Positions 26,155-34,644 of a stretch of 64,000 bases of DNA are shown one piece after another. A program made the translations under genes and the position numbers. Origin of the DNA: Devosia riboflavina (GTDB taxonomy: Bacteria; Pseudomonadota; Alphaproteobacteria; Rhizobiales; Devosiaceae). The stretch lies in NCBI RefSeq assembly GCF_000743575.1, contig NZ_JQGC01000022.1:55528-119527 (forward strand). Reading direction: 5' to 3'. Each line of letters starts with the position of its first letter. The first letter of the stretch is position 1. The notes below the pieces were generated by a model that saw only the letters and a program-made list of their open reading frames with translations, had not been told where the DNA came from and did no database searches.

Positions 26155-26192
26155 CCCGCCGCCCTTTCCCTGGAGGGCGGCGGGTGTTTTTT
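26155..26192 (+). terminator. Intrinsic terminator between binding protein and permease genes
   Basis: 10-bp GC stem CCCGCCGCCC / GGGCGGCGGG with a 10-nt loop, then TG and six Ts. Only 14 bp behind the stop codon; likely partial, since the permeases have no obvious promoter of their own. Confidence 0.85.
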
Positions 26193-26202
26193 AGTCCTCG
26201 GT

Positions 26203-26265
26203 GTCATTCCCGCGAAAGCGGGAACCCCTGTTTGAAACGGAGGTCCCCGCTTTCGCGGGGATGAC
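26203..26265. repeat. Intergenic palindromic repeat family C, copy 2
   Basis: GTCATTCCCGCG...CGCGGGGATGAC, like 18696-18758 and again placed between a binding-protein gene and the MalF-type permease gene. Confidence 0.85.
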
Positions 26266-26291
26266 ACAGTGGGGGAGGAGACTTGGAGCGA

Positions 26292-27185
26292 ATGCTTAGG
26301 TTTTTCAGACGCAATTTCGCCGGCTATGCCTTCTTATCGCCCTGGCTGATCGGGTTTTTCCTGCTCGCTATCGGGCCGATCCTGGCTTCGCTCTATCTCA
26401 GCTTCACCAAATACAATGTGGTCCGGCCGCCGCAGTGGATCGGCTTGGACAACTATTTTTATATGTTCCAGATGGATCAGCGTTTTTGGAAAGCGCTGCA
26501 GGTGACGTTCAGTTTCGTCGTCATTTCGGTGCCGCTGAAACTGATCTTCGCGCTGGGTGTGGCCATGGCGCTGGACAAGGGTATTCGGGCGATTGGGTGG
26601 TATCGGGCGCTGTTTTATCTGCCGTCGATCCTCGGCGGGTCGATTGCGGTCGCGATCCTTTGGCGGCAGCTCTTCAACTATGACGGGGTGATCAATTCGA
26701 TCCTGCGGCTCTTTGGCGGGGATGGGCCCTATTGGCTGAGCGACCCAAAATATTCGCTGTGGACGCTGATCGTGCTAGCGATCTGGCAATTTGGTTCGCC
26801 CATGCTGATCTTTTTGGCGGGGCTTCGGGCCATTCCGCAGGAGCTATATGAGGCGGCGGAGATCGATGCGGCGGGGCCGGTGCGGAAGTTTTTCGCCATT
26901 ACCGTGCCGCTCCTGGCGCCAGTGATTTTCTTCAATCTCGTGTTGCAGATGATCGAGGCGTTCAAGAGCTTTTCGGGGGCTTTTATTATCTCCGGCGGAA
27001 CCGGGGCGCCGCTCGATAGCCTGCTGTTCTTTACCGTCTATCTCTATAACGAGGCCTTCAGCTTCCTCCGCATGGGTTACGCCTCGGCGCTGGCCTGGGT
27101 GCTGCTGCTCATCATCGCCCTCTTCACCGCGATCGCCTTCTGGACCTCGAAATATTGGGTCCACTACGAGAACGAGAGGGGCTGA
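26292..27185 (+). CDS. Sugar ABC transporter permease, MalF type
   Basis: 297 residues with six helices (first: FLSPWLIGFFLLAIGPILASLYLSF) and EAA loop LYEAAEIDAAGPVRKFFAITVPLLAPVI. The ATG at 26292 is used; a TTG at 26283 is in frame but sits only 2 nt from the purine-rich GGAGGAG, so is less likely. Three bases separate its stop from the start of the next permease gene. Confidence 0.92.
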   Translation: MLRFFRRNFAGYAFLSPWLIGFFLLAIGPILASLYLSFTKYNVVRPPQWIGLDNYFYMFQMDQRFWKALQVTFSFVVISVPLKLIFALGVAMALDKGIRAIGWYRALFYLPSILGGSIAVAILWRQLFNYDGVINSILRLFGGDGPYWLSDPKYSLWTLIVLAIWQFGSPMLIFLAGLRAIPQELYEAAEIDAAGPVRKFFAITVPLLAPVIFFNLVLQMIEAFKSFSGAFIISGGTGAPLDSLLFFTVYLYNEAFSFLRMGYASALAWVLLLIIALFTAIAFWTSKYWVHYENERG

Positions 27186-27188
27186 GCC

Positions 27189-28094
27189 ATGACTGAGGCG
27201 ACCATTACCCCTGCTATGCTCAGCACTGCCGAAGTGGCCCGCGCCTATCGTGAGGCGAAGGCCAAGCGGGCGAAGCGCGCGGCGCTACTGAAACATGTGT
27301 TTTTGATCGTGACCTCGCTGATCATGATCTATCCGCTGCTCTGGATGCTCGCGAGTTCGCTCAAACCCGATAACCAGATCTTTGGCGATCTCGGGCTGTG
27401 GCCGCGGGAGTTCCAGTGGCAGAATTATTGGGCCGGGTGGAACGCCCTGCCCGTGAGTTTTACGACGTTTTTCTGGAATTCGACCGTTGTCACCGTCCTG
27501 TCGGTGATCGGCAATGTCATCTCGTGTTCGTTTGCCGCCTATGCCTTTGCGCGGCTGGAGTTTTCGGGGAAAACCATCTGGTTTGCGCTGATGATGATGA
27601 CGCTGATGATCCCTTATCACGTCGTGCTCATTCCCCAATATCTGCTGTTTTTGAACCTTGGCTGGGTAGACACCTATCTGCCGCTAATCGTGCCGCGGTT
27701 TTTGGCGGGGGATGCGTTTTTCATCTTCCTGATGATCCAGTTTTTCCGGCAATTGCCGCGCGAGCTGGATGAGGCGGCGATGATCGATGGGTGTTCGCCG
27801 TTCAAGATCTATTGGGCTATCATCATGCCGTTGAGCCTGCCGGCCATGGCGACGGCGGCGATCTTCTCGTTCATCTGGACATGGGAAGATTTTCTGGGGC
27901 CGCTCGTCTATCTCAACGACATGGAGGACTACACGGTGCCGCTGGCGCTGCGCAGTTTCATCAGTTCGGACGGGGTCAGCCAATATGGCCCGATGTTCGC
28001 GATGTCGATCCTCTCGATCCTGCCGATCATCCTGTTTTTCGTTATTTTCCAGAGACTTATCATCCGCGGCATTGCCATGAGCGGGCTAAAGTAG
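27189..28094 (+). CDS. Sugar ABC transporter permease, MalG type
   Basis: 301 residues. A charged N-terminal segment ([16 protein letters not shown]) precedes the first helix; six helices; EAA loop [29 protein letters not shown]. Pairs with the permease at 26292-27185 and precedes the ATPase gene by 10 nt. Confidence 0.94.
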   Translation: MTEATITPAMLSTAEVARAYREAKAKRAKRAALLKHVFLIVTSLIMIYPLLWMLASSLKPDNQIFGDLGLWPREFQWQNYWAGWNALPVSFTTFFWNSTVVTVLSVIGNVISCSFAAYAFARLEFSGKTIWFALMMMTLMIPYHVVLIPQYLLFLNLGWVDTYLPLIVPRFLAGDAFFIFLMIQFFRQLPRELDEAAMIDGCSPFKIYWAIIMPLSLPAMATAAIFSFIWTWEDFLGPLVYLNDMEDYTVPLALRSFISSDGVSQYGPMFAMSILSILPIILFFVIFQRLIIRGIAMSGLK

Positions 28095-28104
28095 GAGTTT
28101 TGCC

Positions 28105-29160
28105 ATGGCTGCAGTTACCCTTTCAGAAGTTCGCAAGGCCTATGGCAATGTGGCGGTGATCCATGGGATCGACCTGGCCGTCAATTCGGGGGAATTCCTC
28201 GTGCTGGTCGGGCCTTCGGGCTGCGGAAAATCGACGCTGCTGCGGATGATTGCCGGGCTCGAGGAGATCACGGACGGGACAATCGCCATTGGCGACCGGA
28301 TCGTCAACGACCTGCCGGCGAGCCAGCGCAACCTCTCCATGGTCTTTCAATCCTATGCGCTCTATCCGCATATGAGCGTGCGGAAGAACCTGGCCTTTGG
28401 GCTCGTGAACCTGCGCATGCCACGCGACGAGATTGATCGGCGGGTGGCCGAGGCGGCGCGGATTCTTCGTATTGAAGAATTGCTGGAGCGCAAGCCGCGG
28501 CAGCTTTCGGGCGGGCAGAAGCAGCGTGTGGCCATTGGTCGAGCGATCGTGCGGGAGCCGCAACTATTCCTGTTCGACGAGCCGCTGTCGAACCTCGATG
28601 CGGAATTGCGGGTGCAGATGCGGGTCGAATTGGCCAGCCTTTACAATCGCTTGGGCACGACGATGATTTATGTGACGCATGATCAGGTCGAGGCCATGAC
28701 GATGGCGACGCGGATCGTGGTGCTCAACAAGGGGCGGATCGAGCAGGTCGGGACGCCGTATGAGCTCTATAATGCGCCGGCGAACCTGTTTGTCGCGACG
28801 TTCATCGGCTCGCCGAAGATGAATGTGCTGGCAGGGACGGCGGCGGGTGGCAGGGCCGAGATTGCGGGGCTCGGGATGCTGGACCTGCCCGGCGGCATTT
28901 CGGCTGATGGCCAGATCAGCATTGGGGTGCGGCCGGAACAGGTAGTGATTGGCGCGGGCGATCTCACTGTTTCGGGGACGATTACGCTGGTCGAATATCT
29001 CGGGAGCGAAGTGTTCCTCTATGTTCGGCTCAATTCGGGCGACACGCTGCTGGTGCAGGCACCGGGGCAATCGCAATACAAGATACACGACTCCATCACA
29101 CTGGGGATAAATTCCAAAGAGGCGCATTATTTCAATGGGATGGGGCTGAGGTTGGGGTGA
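28105..29160 (+). CDS. ugpC: Sugar ABC transporter ATP-binding protein (UgpC/MalK type)
   Basis: 351 residues. Walker [11 protein letters not shown]-loop [14 protein letters not shown], signature [16 protein letters not shown], Walker [24 protein letters not shown], and a C-terminal TOBE-type region with GVRPEQVV. Second UgpC-like ATPase in the window; the two align throughout, but this one belongs to the arabinoside-side cluster. Symbol given for subtype only. Confidence 0.94.
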   Translation: MAAVTLSEVRKAYGNVAVIHGIDLAVNSGEFLVLVGPSGCGKSTLLRMIAGLEEITDGTIAIGDRIVNDLPASQRNLSMVFQSYALYPHMSVRKNLAFGLVNLRMPRDEIDRRVAEAARILRIEELLERKPRQLSGGQKQRVAIGRAIVREPQLFLFDEPLSNLDAELRVQMRVELASLYNRLGTTMIYVTHDQVEAMTMATRIVVLNKGRIEQVGTPYELYNAPANLFVATFIGSPKMNVLAGTAAGGRAEIAGLGMLDLPGGISADGQISIGVRPEQVVIGAGDLTVSGTITLVEYLGSEVFLYVRLNSGDTLLVQAPGQSQYKIHDSITLGINSKEAHYFNGMGLRLG

Positions 29161-29180
29161 AGAACACCAGCAACCTCCGT

Positions 29181-29250
29181 GTCATTCCCGCGAAAGCGGG
29201 AATCTCCGTTTCGGCGCCTAAACAGGGGTTCCCGCTTTCGCGGGAATGAC
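29181..29250. repeat. Intergenic palindromic repeat family C, copy 3
   Basis: GTCATTCCCGCGAAAGCGGG then CCCGCTTTCGCGGGAATGAC, 20 bp behind the ATPase gene. It may also stop or stabilise the transcript. Confidence 0.85.
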
Positions 29251-29372
29251 ACCGTGGTTTTTGGGAATTGCAGCGTTGTGTTTCGTAGTTTCTGATGGCC
29301 AGAGATCCCCTGTTTTCAGGCCTTTGTGACGAAACTGTTGCATCTCGCTTGATTGGTTCAGGTTTTTTGATA

Positions 29373-29385
29373 GACAATTGTTGTC
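29373..29385. promoter_or_regulatory. Candidate operator GACAA-TTG-TTGTC before the ArsR-like gene
   Basis: 5-bp perfect arms, 25 bp upstream of the regulator start, in an AT-rich stretch. Suits autoregulation but is short enough to be chance. Confidence 0.35.
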
Positions 29386-29409
29386 CATCATCTGAAAGCC
29401 TAATTCCCT

Positions 29410-30339
29410 ATGAGCCGCAATTTTCTGGTCGTCGATCCCGAAGAGGATATCGAGGTTCTGAAGGGGTTGGCGTCGCCGATCCGGGTGCGCATCCTGAAAC
29501 TGCTGCATGTGGAGGGGCCGCTGAATGGCAATGATATTGCCGACAGGCTGGACCTGCCGCAGTCGACCGTTTCGACCAATATCCAGATTCTTGAGACTGC
29601 GGGGCTGATCCGGACGGAGACGCAGAAGGCGCGGAAGGGCAATCAGAAGATTTGCCACTCGACGTTCGACGAAGTGCTGGTCATGTTCAAGGAGGACATG
29701 ACCCCGCTCAAGTCGAACTCGATCGAGGTGGCGATGCCGCTGGGGCTCTATACGAGCTGCGAGGTTTCGGCGCCGTGTGGGCTGTGTTCGACCGAGGGGA
29801 TTATCGGGCTCTTGGACGTGCCGGAGACCTATTTGGAGCCCGACCGCATGAAGGCGGGGCTCATCTGGTTCACGCGCGGCTTTATCGAATATCAGTTTCC
29901 CAACAATGCCAAATTGGCGCAGAACACTATTGAAGTGCTTGAATTTGCGCTGGAATTGAGTTCGGAAGTGCCGGGGACATCGGCAGACTGGCCGAGCGAT
30001 ATTACGCTATCGGTCAATGGTACCGAGATCGGGACCTGGACATCGCCGGGAGATTTTGGCGACAAGCGCGGGGTCTATACGCCGGACTGGTGGAAGCTCA
30101 AGGGCAGCCAATATGGCAAGCTCAAGAGCTGGCGGGTGACCGGGGAAGGCACTTATGTCGATGGGGTGAAGATTTCGCCGGTGTCGCTGGTGGATCTGGA
30201 TCTCAGCAATCATCACTCGATCCGGTTGCGGATTGCGGTGAAGCCGGATGCCAAGCATCCAGGCGGGATCAATATTTTTGGGCGTGGTTTTGGGAACTAT
30301 GACCAGGATATTATTATGCGGCTGCAGACGGCGCGGTAG
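29410..30339 (+). CDS. ArsR-like winged-helix regulator with a long C-terminal domain
   Basis: 309 residues, three times a normal ArsR protein. Residues about 10-90 are the winged helix (DIEVLKGLASPIRVRILKLLHVEGPLNGNDIADRLDLPQSTVSTNIQILETAGLIRTE). The remaining 210 residues contain CEVSAPCGLC (Cys-x5-Cys-x2-Cys, possible metal site), then GIIGLLDVPETYLEPDRMKAGLIWFTRGFIEYQFPN and a beta-rich end with ISLSVNGTEIG-like and TPDWWKLKGSQYGKLKSWRV segments. The latter resembles sugar- or DNA-backbone-binding folds but I cannot name it. Location between an ABC importer and abfA suggests control of arabinoside genes. Confidence 0.8.
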   Translation: MSRNFLVVDPEEDIEVLKGLASPIRVRILKLLHVEGPLNGNDIADRLDLPQSTVSTNIQILETAGLIRTETQKARKGNQKICHSTFDEVLVMFKEDMTPLKSNSIEVAMPLGLYTSCEVSAPCGLCSTEGIIGLLDVPETYLEPDRMKAGLIWFTRGFIEYQFPNNAKLAQNTIEVLEFALELSSEVPGTSADWPSDITLSVNGTEIGTWTSPGDFGDKRGVYTPDWWKLKGSQYGKLKSWRVTGEGTYVDGVKISPVSLVDLDLSNHHSIRLRIAVKPDAKHPGGINIFGRGFGNYDQDIIMRLQTAR

Positions 30340-30353
30340 GACCAGGAGTGCCC

Positions 30354-30427
30354 GACCTCGTGGTTCGAGGCTGCGCTACGCTCCGCACCTCACCATGAGG
30401 TCTTCGGGAAGCGCTTTTACGCTTCCC
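30354..30427. repeat. Palindromic block behind the regulator gene
   Basis: ACCTCGTGG...CCATGAGG (30354-30400, two facing hairpins) then an 8-bp hairpin GGGAAGCG / CGCTTCCC (30406-30427). The second has no U-tract. Single copy in this window. Confidence 0.6.
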
Positions 30428-30507
30428 AGCGCCAAAGCCAAAAATCATACAAAAGTGCGCGGGGCAGCTTCACAGGGCGTGTTTCGTCCTGTACAACCGA
30501 TTTACTG

Positions 30508-30533
30508 ATACAAATCAGAAAAACAGATTGTAT
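30508..30533. promoter_or_regulatory. Candidate operator half-sites ATACAA ... TTGTAT before abfA
   Basis: Inverted ATACAA and TTGTAT, 14 nt apart, ending 12 bp before the abfA start. The same half-sites form the tight palindrome at 32291-32303 before the next transcription unit. Confidence 0.4.
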
Positions 30534-30545
30534 GGGAGGACGAGG

Positions 30546-32057
30546 GTGAAGGCGTCTGTCGTAGCGAATAAGGATTACACGATCTCCAAAATTGATGATC
30601 GTGTCTATGGGGCATTTCTCGAGCACCTCGGCCGCGCCATTTATGAAGGCATTTATGAGCCCGACCACCCGACGGCCGACAAGGATGGCATGCGTGGCGA
30701 CGTCGCCAAGCTCGTAAAGGACCTCAATGTACCCGTGGTGCGCTATCCCGGGGGTAACTTTGTTTCCGCCTATAACTGGGAAGATGGCGTCGGACCGCGT
30801 GAAGAGCGCCCGGTTCGTCTCGATCTCGCCTGGCATACGTCCGAGAGCAATGCCGTTGGCGTGCACGAATTTGCCGACTGGTGCGCCACTGTCGGTACCG
30901 AGATGATGCTGGCTGTGAACCTTGGTTCGCGCGGCGTCGACGAGGCGCGCAACTTCCTCGAATATGTCAATCATCCCGGCGGTTCCTACTGGTCCGACCT
31001 GCGCATCAAGAATGGTCGCAAGGAACCGTGGAACGTCAAAATGTGGTGTCTCGGCAACGAGATGGACGGCCCCTGGCAGGTCGGCCACAAGGATGCGCAT
31101 GAATATGGCAAGCTGGCAGCCAACACCGCGCGCGCCATGCGCATGTTCGACAAGAACCTCGAACTGATCGTCTGCGGTTCGTCGAACTCGGATATGCAGA
31201 GCTATCCCGATTGGGAACGCATCGTCTTGGAGCACACCTATGATCATGTCGATCATATCTCGCTCCACATGTATTTCGCCAATCGCGATAACAATACGCC
31301 GAACTATCTGGGCTTAAGCGAAAAGCTCGACACCTATATCGAGACCGTCGCCTCGACGATCAAGCAGGTGAAGGCCAAGCGCAAGTCGAAGAAGGATGTC
31401 TATATTTCCTTCGACGAATGGAACGTCTGGTACCATTCGAACAAGAAGGATCGCGAGATCCTCGATGGCAATGGCGGCTGGCCGCACGCGCCGGGTCTGC
31501 TCGAAGATATTTATAACTTTGAAGACGTGCTGATGGTGGGGTTGATCCTCAACACCTTCATCCGTCGCTCGGATGTGGTGAAGATCGCCTGTATCGCCCA
31601 GCTCGTGAATGTCATTGCGCCGATCATGACCGAGAAGGGTGGCCCGGCCTGGGCACAGACGATCTACTACCCGTATTTCTTCGCTTCGGTGTTTGGTCGC
31701 GGCACGGCGTTGCAGCTCGTTACCAATTCGCCGGGCTATGAAACGACCCATGCTAAGGACACGGCTTATGTCGACGTTTCGGGCGTGCACAATGAAGAAG
31801 AGGGCACGCTGAGCTTCTTCCTCGTCAACCGTCACACCAGCGAAAGCATCGAGACGGAAGTGAGCCTGCAGGGCTTTGCCGGCGGCACTGTGATCGATCA
31901 TCAGGTGATGACGCATCCGGATTTGAAGGCCGTCAACACGGCTAGGAATCAGGATGAAGTGAAGCCGAAGAAGGGCGAAGACGCCAAGGTCGAGGGCGGG
32001 AAGCTCTCGGTGAAGCTGCCGCCGTATTCGTATCAGATGGTGCGGGTGAAGCTGTAG
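30546..32057 (+). CDS. abfA: Alpha-L-arabinofuranosidase, GH51
   Basis: 503 residues, cytoplasmic (no signal). Removes terminal alpha-L-arabinofuranosyl units from arabino-oligosaccharides. N-terminal KIDDRVYGAFLEHLGRAIYEGIYEP and RYPGGNFVSAYNWEDGVGP are GH51 signatures. Acid/base Glu172 in CLGNEMDGPWQ and nucleophile Glu291 in FDEWNVWY; the C-terminal beta domain follows (residues about 385-503). GTG at 30546 is used: it has GGAGGA five to six bases upstream and gives the family N-terminus; an ATG six codons earlier overlaps that ribosome site. Confidence 0.95.
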   Translation: MKASVVANKDYTISKIDDRVYGAFLEHLGRAIYEGIYEPDHPTADKDGMRGDVAKLVKDLNVPVVRYPGGNFVSAYNWEDGVGPREERPVRLDLAWHTSESNAVGVHEFADWCATVGTEMMLAVNLGSRGVDEARNFLEYVNHPGGSYWSDLRIKNGRKEPWNVKMWCLGNEMDGPWQVGHKDAHEYGKLAANTARAMRMFDKNLELIVCGSSNSDMQSYPDWERIVLEHTYDHVDHISLHMYFANRDNNTPNYLGLSEKLDTYIETVASTIKQVKAKRKSKKDVYISFDEWNVWYHSNKKDREILDGNGGWPHAPGLLEDIYNFEDVLMVGLILNTFIRRSDVVKIACIAQLVNVIAPIMTEKGGPAWAQTIYYPYFFASVFGRGTALQLVTNSPGYETTHAKDTAYVDVSGVHNEEEGTLSFFLVNRHTSESIETEVSLQGFAGGTVIDHQVMTHPDLKAVNTARNQDEVKPKKGEDAKVEGGKLSVKLPPYSYQMVRVKL

Positions 32058-32088
32058 GGCTGAACTGCGAACTTCGCGTTCGTGGCCA

Positions 32089-32154
32089 CCCCCACCCTTG
32101 ATCCCTCCCCACAAGGGGGAGGGAGACGAAGGAGCCGCGACATTGAGGGTGGGT
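32089..32154. repeat. Intergenic palindromic repeat family A, copy 2
   Basis: CCCCCACCCTTGATCCCTCC...GGGGGAGGGAGACGAAGGAG, ending with GAGGGTGGGTGG. The second arm is shortened compared with the copy at 13393. Confidence 0.75.
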
Positions 32155-32195
32155 GGACGAGAGCCACCGAGCGCCTAGTTGCGTCCTGACTTGGT

Positions 32196-32211
32196 TAGCA
32201 GACTGTTAGCA
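32196..32211. repeat. 16-nt motif TAGCAGACTGTTAGCA, copy 2 of 2
   Basis: Identical to 11376-11391. Here it precedes a terminator by about 30 bp, so it could be part of a small transcript; no direct support. Confidence 0.3.
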
Positions 32212-32237
32212 TTCACCGGCTCCCAACGGTGAAAATG

Positions 32238-32273
32238 GAGGCACATCGGCGACGGTGTGCCTCTTTCCTTTTT
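32238..32273 (+). terminator. Intrinsic terminator, 180 bp behind abfA
   Basis: Perfect 8-bp stem GAGGCACA / TGTGCCTC, 10-nt loop, then TTTCCTTTTT. Far from the abfA stop, so it either ends a long 3' UTR or a small RNA encoded in 32155-32273. Confidence 0.75.
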
Positions 32274-32290
32274 ATATCATGTTATCCGAT

Positions 32291-32303
32291 TTGTATCATA
32301 CAA
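32291..32303. promoter_or_regulatory. Operator-like palindrome TTGTAT-C-ATACAA
   Basis: Perfect 6-bp arms around one base, ending 4 bp upstream of a TTGACA -35 box of the oligosaccharide importer operon. Shape is typical of GntR-family or similar sugar regulators; the binding protein is not identified. Confidence 0.6.
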
Positions 32304-32307
32304 GCGA

Positions 32308-32336
32308 TTGACATCCCCTACCCCCTGGTTAAGTAT
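32308..32336 (+). promoter_or_regulatory. Promoter of the oligosaccharide importer operon
   Basis: TTGACA at 32308-32313 and AAGTAT at 32331-32336 (TAAGTAT reading one base earlier), spacing 17 nt. The start codon is 70 bp downstream. Confidence 0.5.
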
Positions 32337-32405
32337 GACTTATGACGGCGCTGGAGGGCGCCGATGCGGAATGCGGGAGGCATTTCGCCCATGGGAGGAT
32401 ACAGA

Positions 32406-34334
32406 ATGGATAGACGTAGTTTCCTGATCGGAACGACGGCGCTCGGCGCCCTTATGGCTGCCGGCAAGGGCCTGGCCTTTGCCCAGGAAGCCGAGGGGAC
32501 GGCTCCCGACCTGGCGCAGTTCCCGCGTAGCGAAACGGTGATCGTGCACAATCCCGAAGGGATCATCCGCAATCCGGCATGGTTCAACCTGTGGGCCGTG
32601 GGCGCGGGCAATGGTACGTCCAACGGGTTGCACCAGTTGACCACGGATACGCTCTGGTTCATCGATCCCGATGCCGGCGTCGAAGGCGCCAGCGAGAACG
32701 CGGTCTACAATTCGCTCGCCGACGACCTCTGGCAGTATAATGAAGACTTCTCGGAAATGACCGTGAAGCTCAAGCAGGGCATTTTCTGGAGCGACGGCGT
32801 CGAATTTACGGCCGACGACGTGGTGTTCACGGTGCAGAAGCAGGCGGCGACGCCCGGCACGCCTTATAATGGCGCCTTCTCGAACCAGGTCGCCGAAGTC
32901 ACCGCACCGGACAAGTACACGGTGCACTTCAAGCTCAACAAACCCAATTCCCGCTTCCATGCGCTGTTCTCGGTGCGCTGGACCGCCGCCTGGATCATGC
33001 CCAAGCATGTCTATGAAGGCGTGGAAGATATTCTCAGCTACGACGCGAACCCGCCTGTCAGCATCGGGCCGTATACCCTGCACTCGTTCGATCCGAACGG
33101 CACCTGGTACATCTGGCAGAAGCGCGAAGACTGGCAGCGCACGGCTATGGGCATGATTGCCGAGCCGAAGCCGAAATATGTCATCTATCGCAACAATATT
33201 TCGACCGATAACCGCCTGATCGAGATCCGCAACGGCAATCTCGACATGGTGCACGACCTGACGCCGGAAGGCACATTCTCGGTGGTGCAGCAGGATCCGC
33301 AGATCCAGGGCTGGTTCCCCGGCTTCCCCTATGCCCATCCCGATCCGACGCTGGTGATGGCGATCTTCAACCACCAGAACCCGAAATTCCAGGACAAGCG
33401 GGTCCGCTGGGCTCTGGCGCTGATGCTCGATGCGCGCGCCATGTCGATGGCTTCGTATCGCGGTGCGGCAACGCTTTCGGCCATTTCGGTGCCGCCGACG
33501 GGTACGCATCCGCGCGACTACCATGCGCCGCTGCAGGAATTTCTTGCCAATTACGAGATCGACACCGGCACCAGCAAGGTGAAGCCCTACGATCCGCAGA
33601 TCGGCGTGCAGATTGCCGACATGGTTCGCGGGCAGTTTGGCGACGCCGTGCCGACGGACGAAACCGCGATCCGCAACGCCTTTGGCTATGGCTGGTGGAA
33701 GCAGAATATTCCGGCAGCGGAAGAACTGCTGACGGCGGCCGGCTTCACCAAGAACGGCAACCAGTGGATGCAGCCTGACGGCACGCCATTCACCTTCTCG
33801 GTGATGGTGCCGCAGGAAGGCGTGGTCAACCGTCTCGGCGTGATCATTGCCCAGACCTGGGCCCAGAACGGTATCGGCGCGCAGGCCGAAGTCGACGCCG
33901 ACACCTGGGGACGCCAGCGCGTGGGCAATTACGAGTGCAATATCGCCTGGGCCGTGGAAACCTGGGGCGGTCACCCCGACCTGTCGTTCTTCATGGACAG
34001 TTATCACTCGGCCTATGTCGCCGAGCCGGGCGCTTCGCAGCCGGACCGCAACTGGATGCGCTGGAAGGATCCGCGTCTCGACGAGATCATCGAGAAGATC
34101 CGCGGTATCGACTTCAACGATCCCAAGGGCGTGGAATACGGCCATGACTTCGTGAAGCTGCATCTCGAAGAAATGCCGAATATTCCGATCATGGCCTACA
34201 ACGTGTTCTCCATCCAGTCGAACAAGTTCTGGACCGGCTGGCCGAACGCGGAAAACAACTATGCGAACCCTGTGACCAACTGGTCGAACGGTCGGTACAT
34301 CTTCACGCAGATCTCGCCGGTCGCAGGGGCATAG
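32406..34334 (+). CDS. ABC transporter substrate-binding protein, family 5 (oligopeptide/oligosaccharide class), Tat-exported
   Basis: 642 residues. Twin-arginine signal DRRSFLIGTTALGALMAAGKGLAFA. Family-5 binding features: LYNSLADDLWQYNEDFSEMTVKLKQGIFWSDGVEFTADDVVFTVQKQ, DKRVRWALALMLDARAM, GMEYGHDF-like C-terminal part. ATG at 32406 follows GGAGGATACAGA. Family-5 proteins bind peptides but a subgroup in plant-associated bacteria binds oligosaccharides; the flanking GH51 and GH43-like genes favour that here (inference). Confidence 0.9.
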   Translation: MDRRSFLIGTTALGALMAAGKGLAFAQEAEGTAPDLAQFPRSETVIVHNPEGIIRNPAWFNLWAVGAGNGTSNGLHQLTTDTLWFIDPDAGVEGASENAVYNSLADDLWQYNEDFSEMTVKLKQGIFWSDGVEFTADDVVFTVQKQAATPGTPYNGAFSNQVAEVTAPDKYTVHFKLNKPNSRFHALFSVRWTAAWIMPKHVYEGVEDILSYDANPPVSIGPYTLHSFDPNGTWYIWQKREDWQRTAMGMIAEPKPKYVIYRNNISTDNRLIEIRNGNLDMVHDLTPEGTFSVVQQDPQIQGWFPGFPYAHPDPTLVMAIFNHQNPKFQDKRVRWALALMLDARAMSMASYRGAATLSAISVPPTGTHPRDYHAPLQEFLANYEIDTGTSKVKPYDPQIGVQIADMVRGQFGDAVPTDETAIRNAFGYGWWKQNIPAAEELLTAAGFTKNGNQWMQPDGTPFTFSVMVPQEGVVNRLGVIIAQTWAQNGIGAQAEVDADTWGRQRVGNYECNIAWAVETWGGHPDLSFFMDSYHSAYVAEPGASQPDRNWMRWKDPRLDEIIEKIRGIDFNDPKGVEYGHDFVKLHLEEMPNIPIMAYNVFSIQSNKFWTGWPNAENNYANPVTNWSNGRYIFTQISPVAGA

Positions 34335-34376
34335 TCAGCGTCCTCCCGGACGGTCCGGCGCAAGCCGGGCTGTTCT

Positions 34377-34409
34377 GGGCAGCGCAGGTGACTGCGCTGC
34401 CCACGTTTT
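34377..34409 (+). terminator. Intrinsic terminator behind the family-5 binding protein
   Basis: Perfect 11-bp stem GGGCAGCGCAG / CTGCGCTGCCC with loop GTGA, then ACGTTTT. Lies between binding protein and permeases, as at 26155. Confidence 0.8.
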
Positions 34410-34441
34410 GCTTCCTGCGGGGAACACCGGAAGGAAGGGCG

Positions 34442-34611
34442 GCACGATGCTCCCTTCTCCCCTTGCGGGAGAAGGTGCCCCTCCGGGGCGGATGAGGGGT
34501 ATTCGGCGCTGTCACTAATTCCTCTGCGGAGGAGAGAACCCCTCACCCTGGATTTTCGCTGAACGCGAAAATCCGGTCCCTCTCCCGCAAGGGGCGAGGG
34601 GAGGCCCGGTG
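34442..34611. repeat. Intergenic palindromic repeat family B, copy 1
   Basis: Contains CCTCACCCTGGATTTTCGC, the hairpin TTTTCGCTGAACGCGAAAA and CCCTCTCCCGCAAGGGGCGAGG, plus an inverted CTCCCCTTGCGGGAGAAGG arm. Related copies at 38461 and 50730. The 310-bp gap 34335-34644 holds only this and the terminator. Confidence 0.8.
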
Positions 34612-34644
34612 ATGGGACGACTAGCACGGACGTTGAGGAGTTCC

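Noticed and set aside
32340..34163. 607-codon open frame on the minus strand
   Set aside because: Lies wholly antisense to the family-5 binding-protein gene; low-complexity His/Arg-rich product caused by high-GC codon bias.
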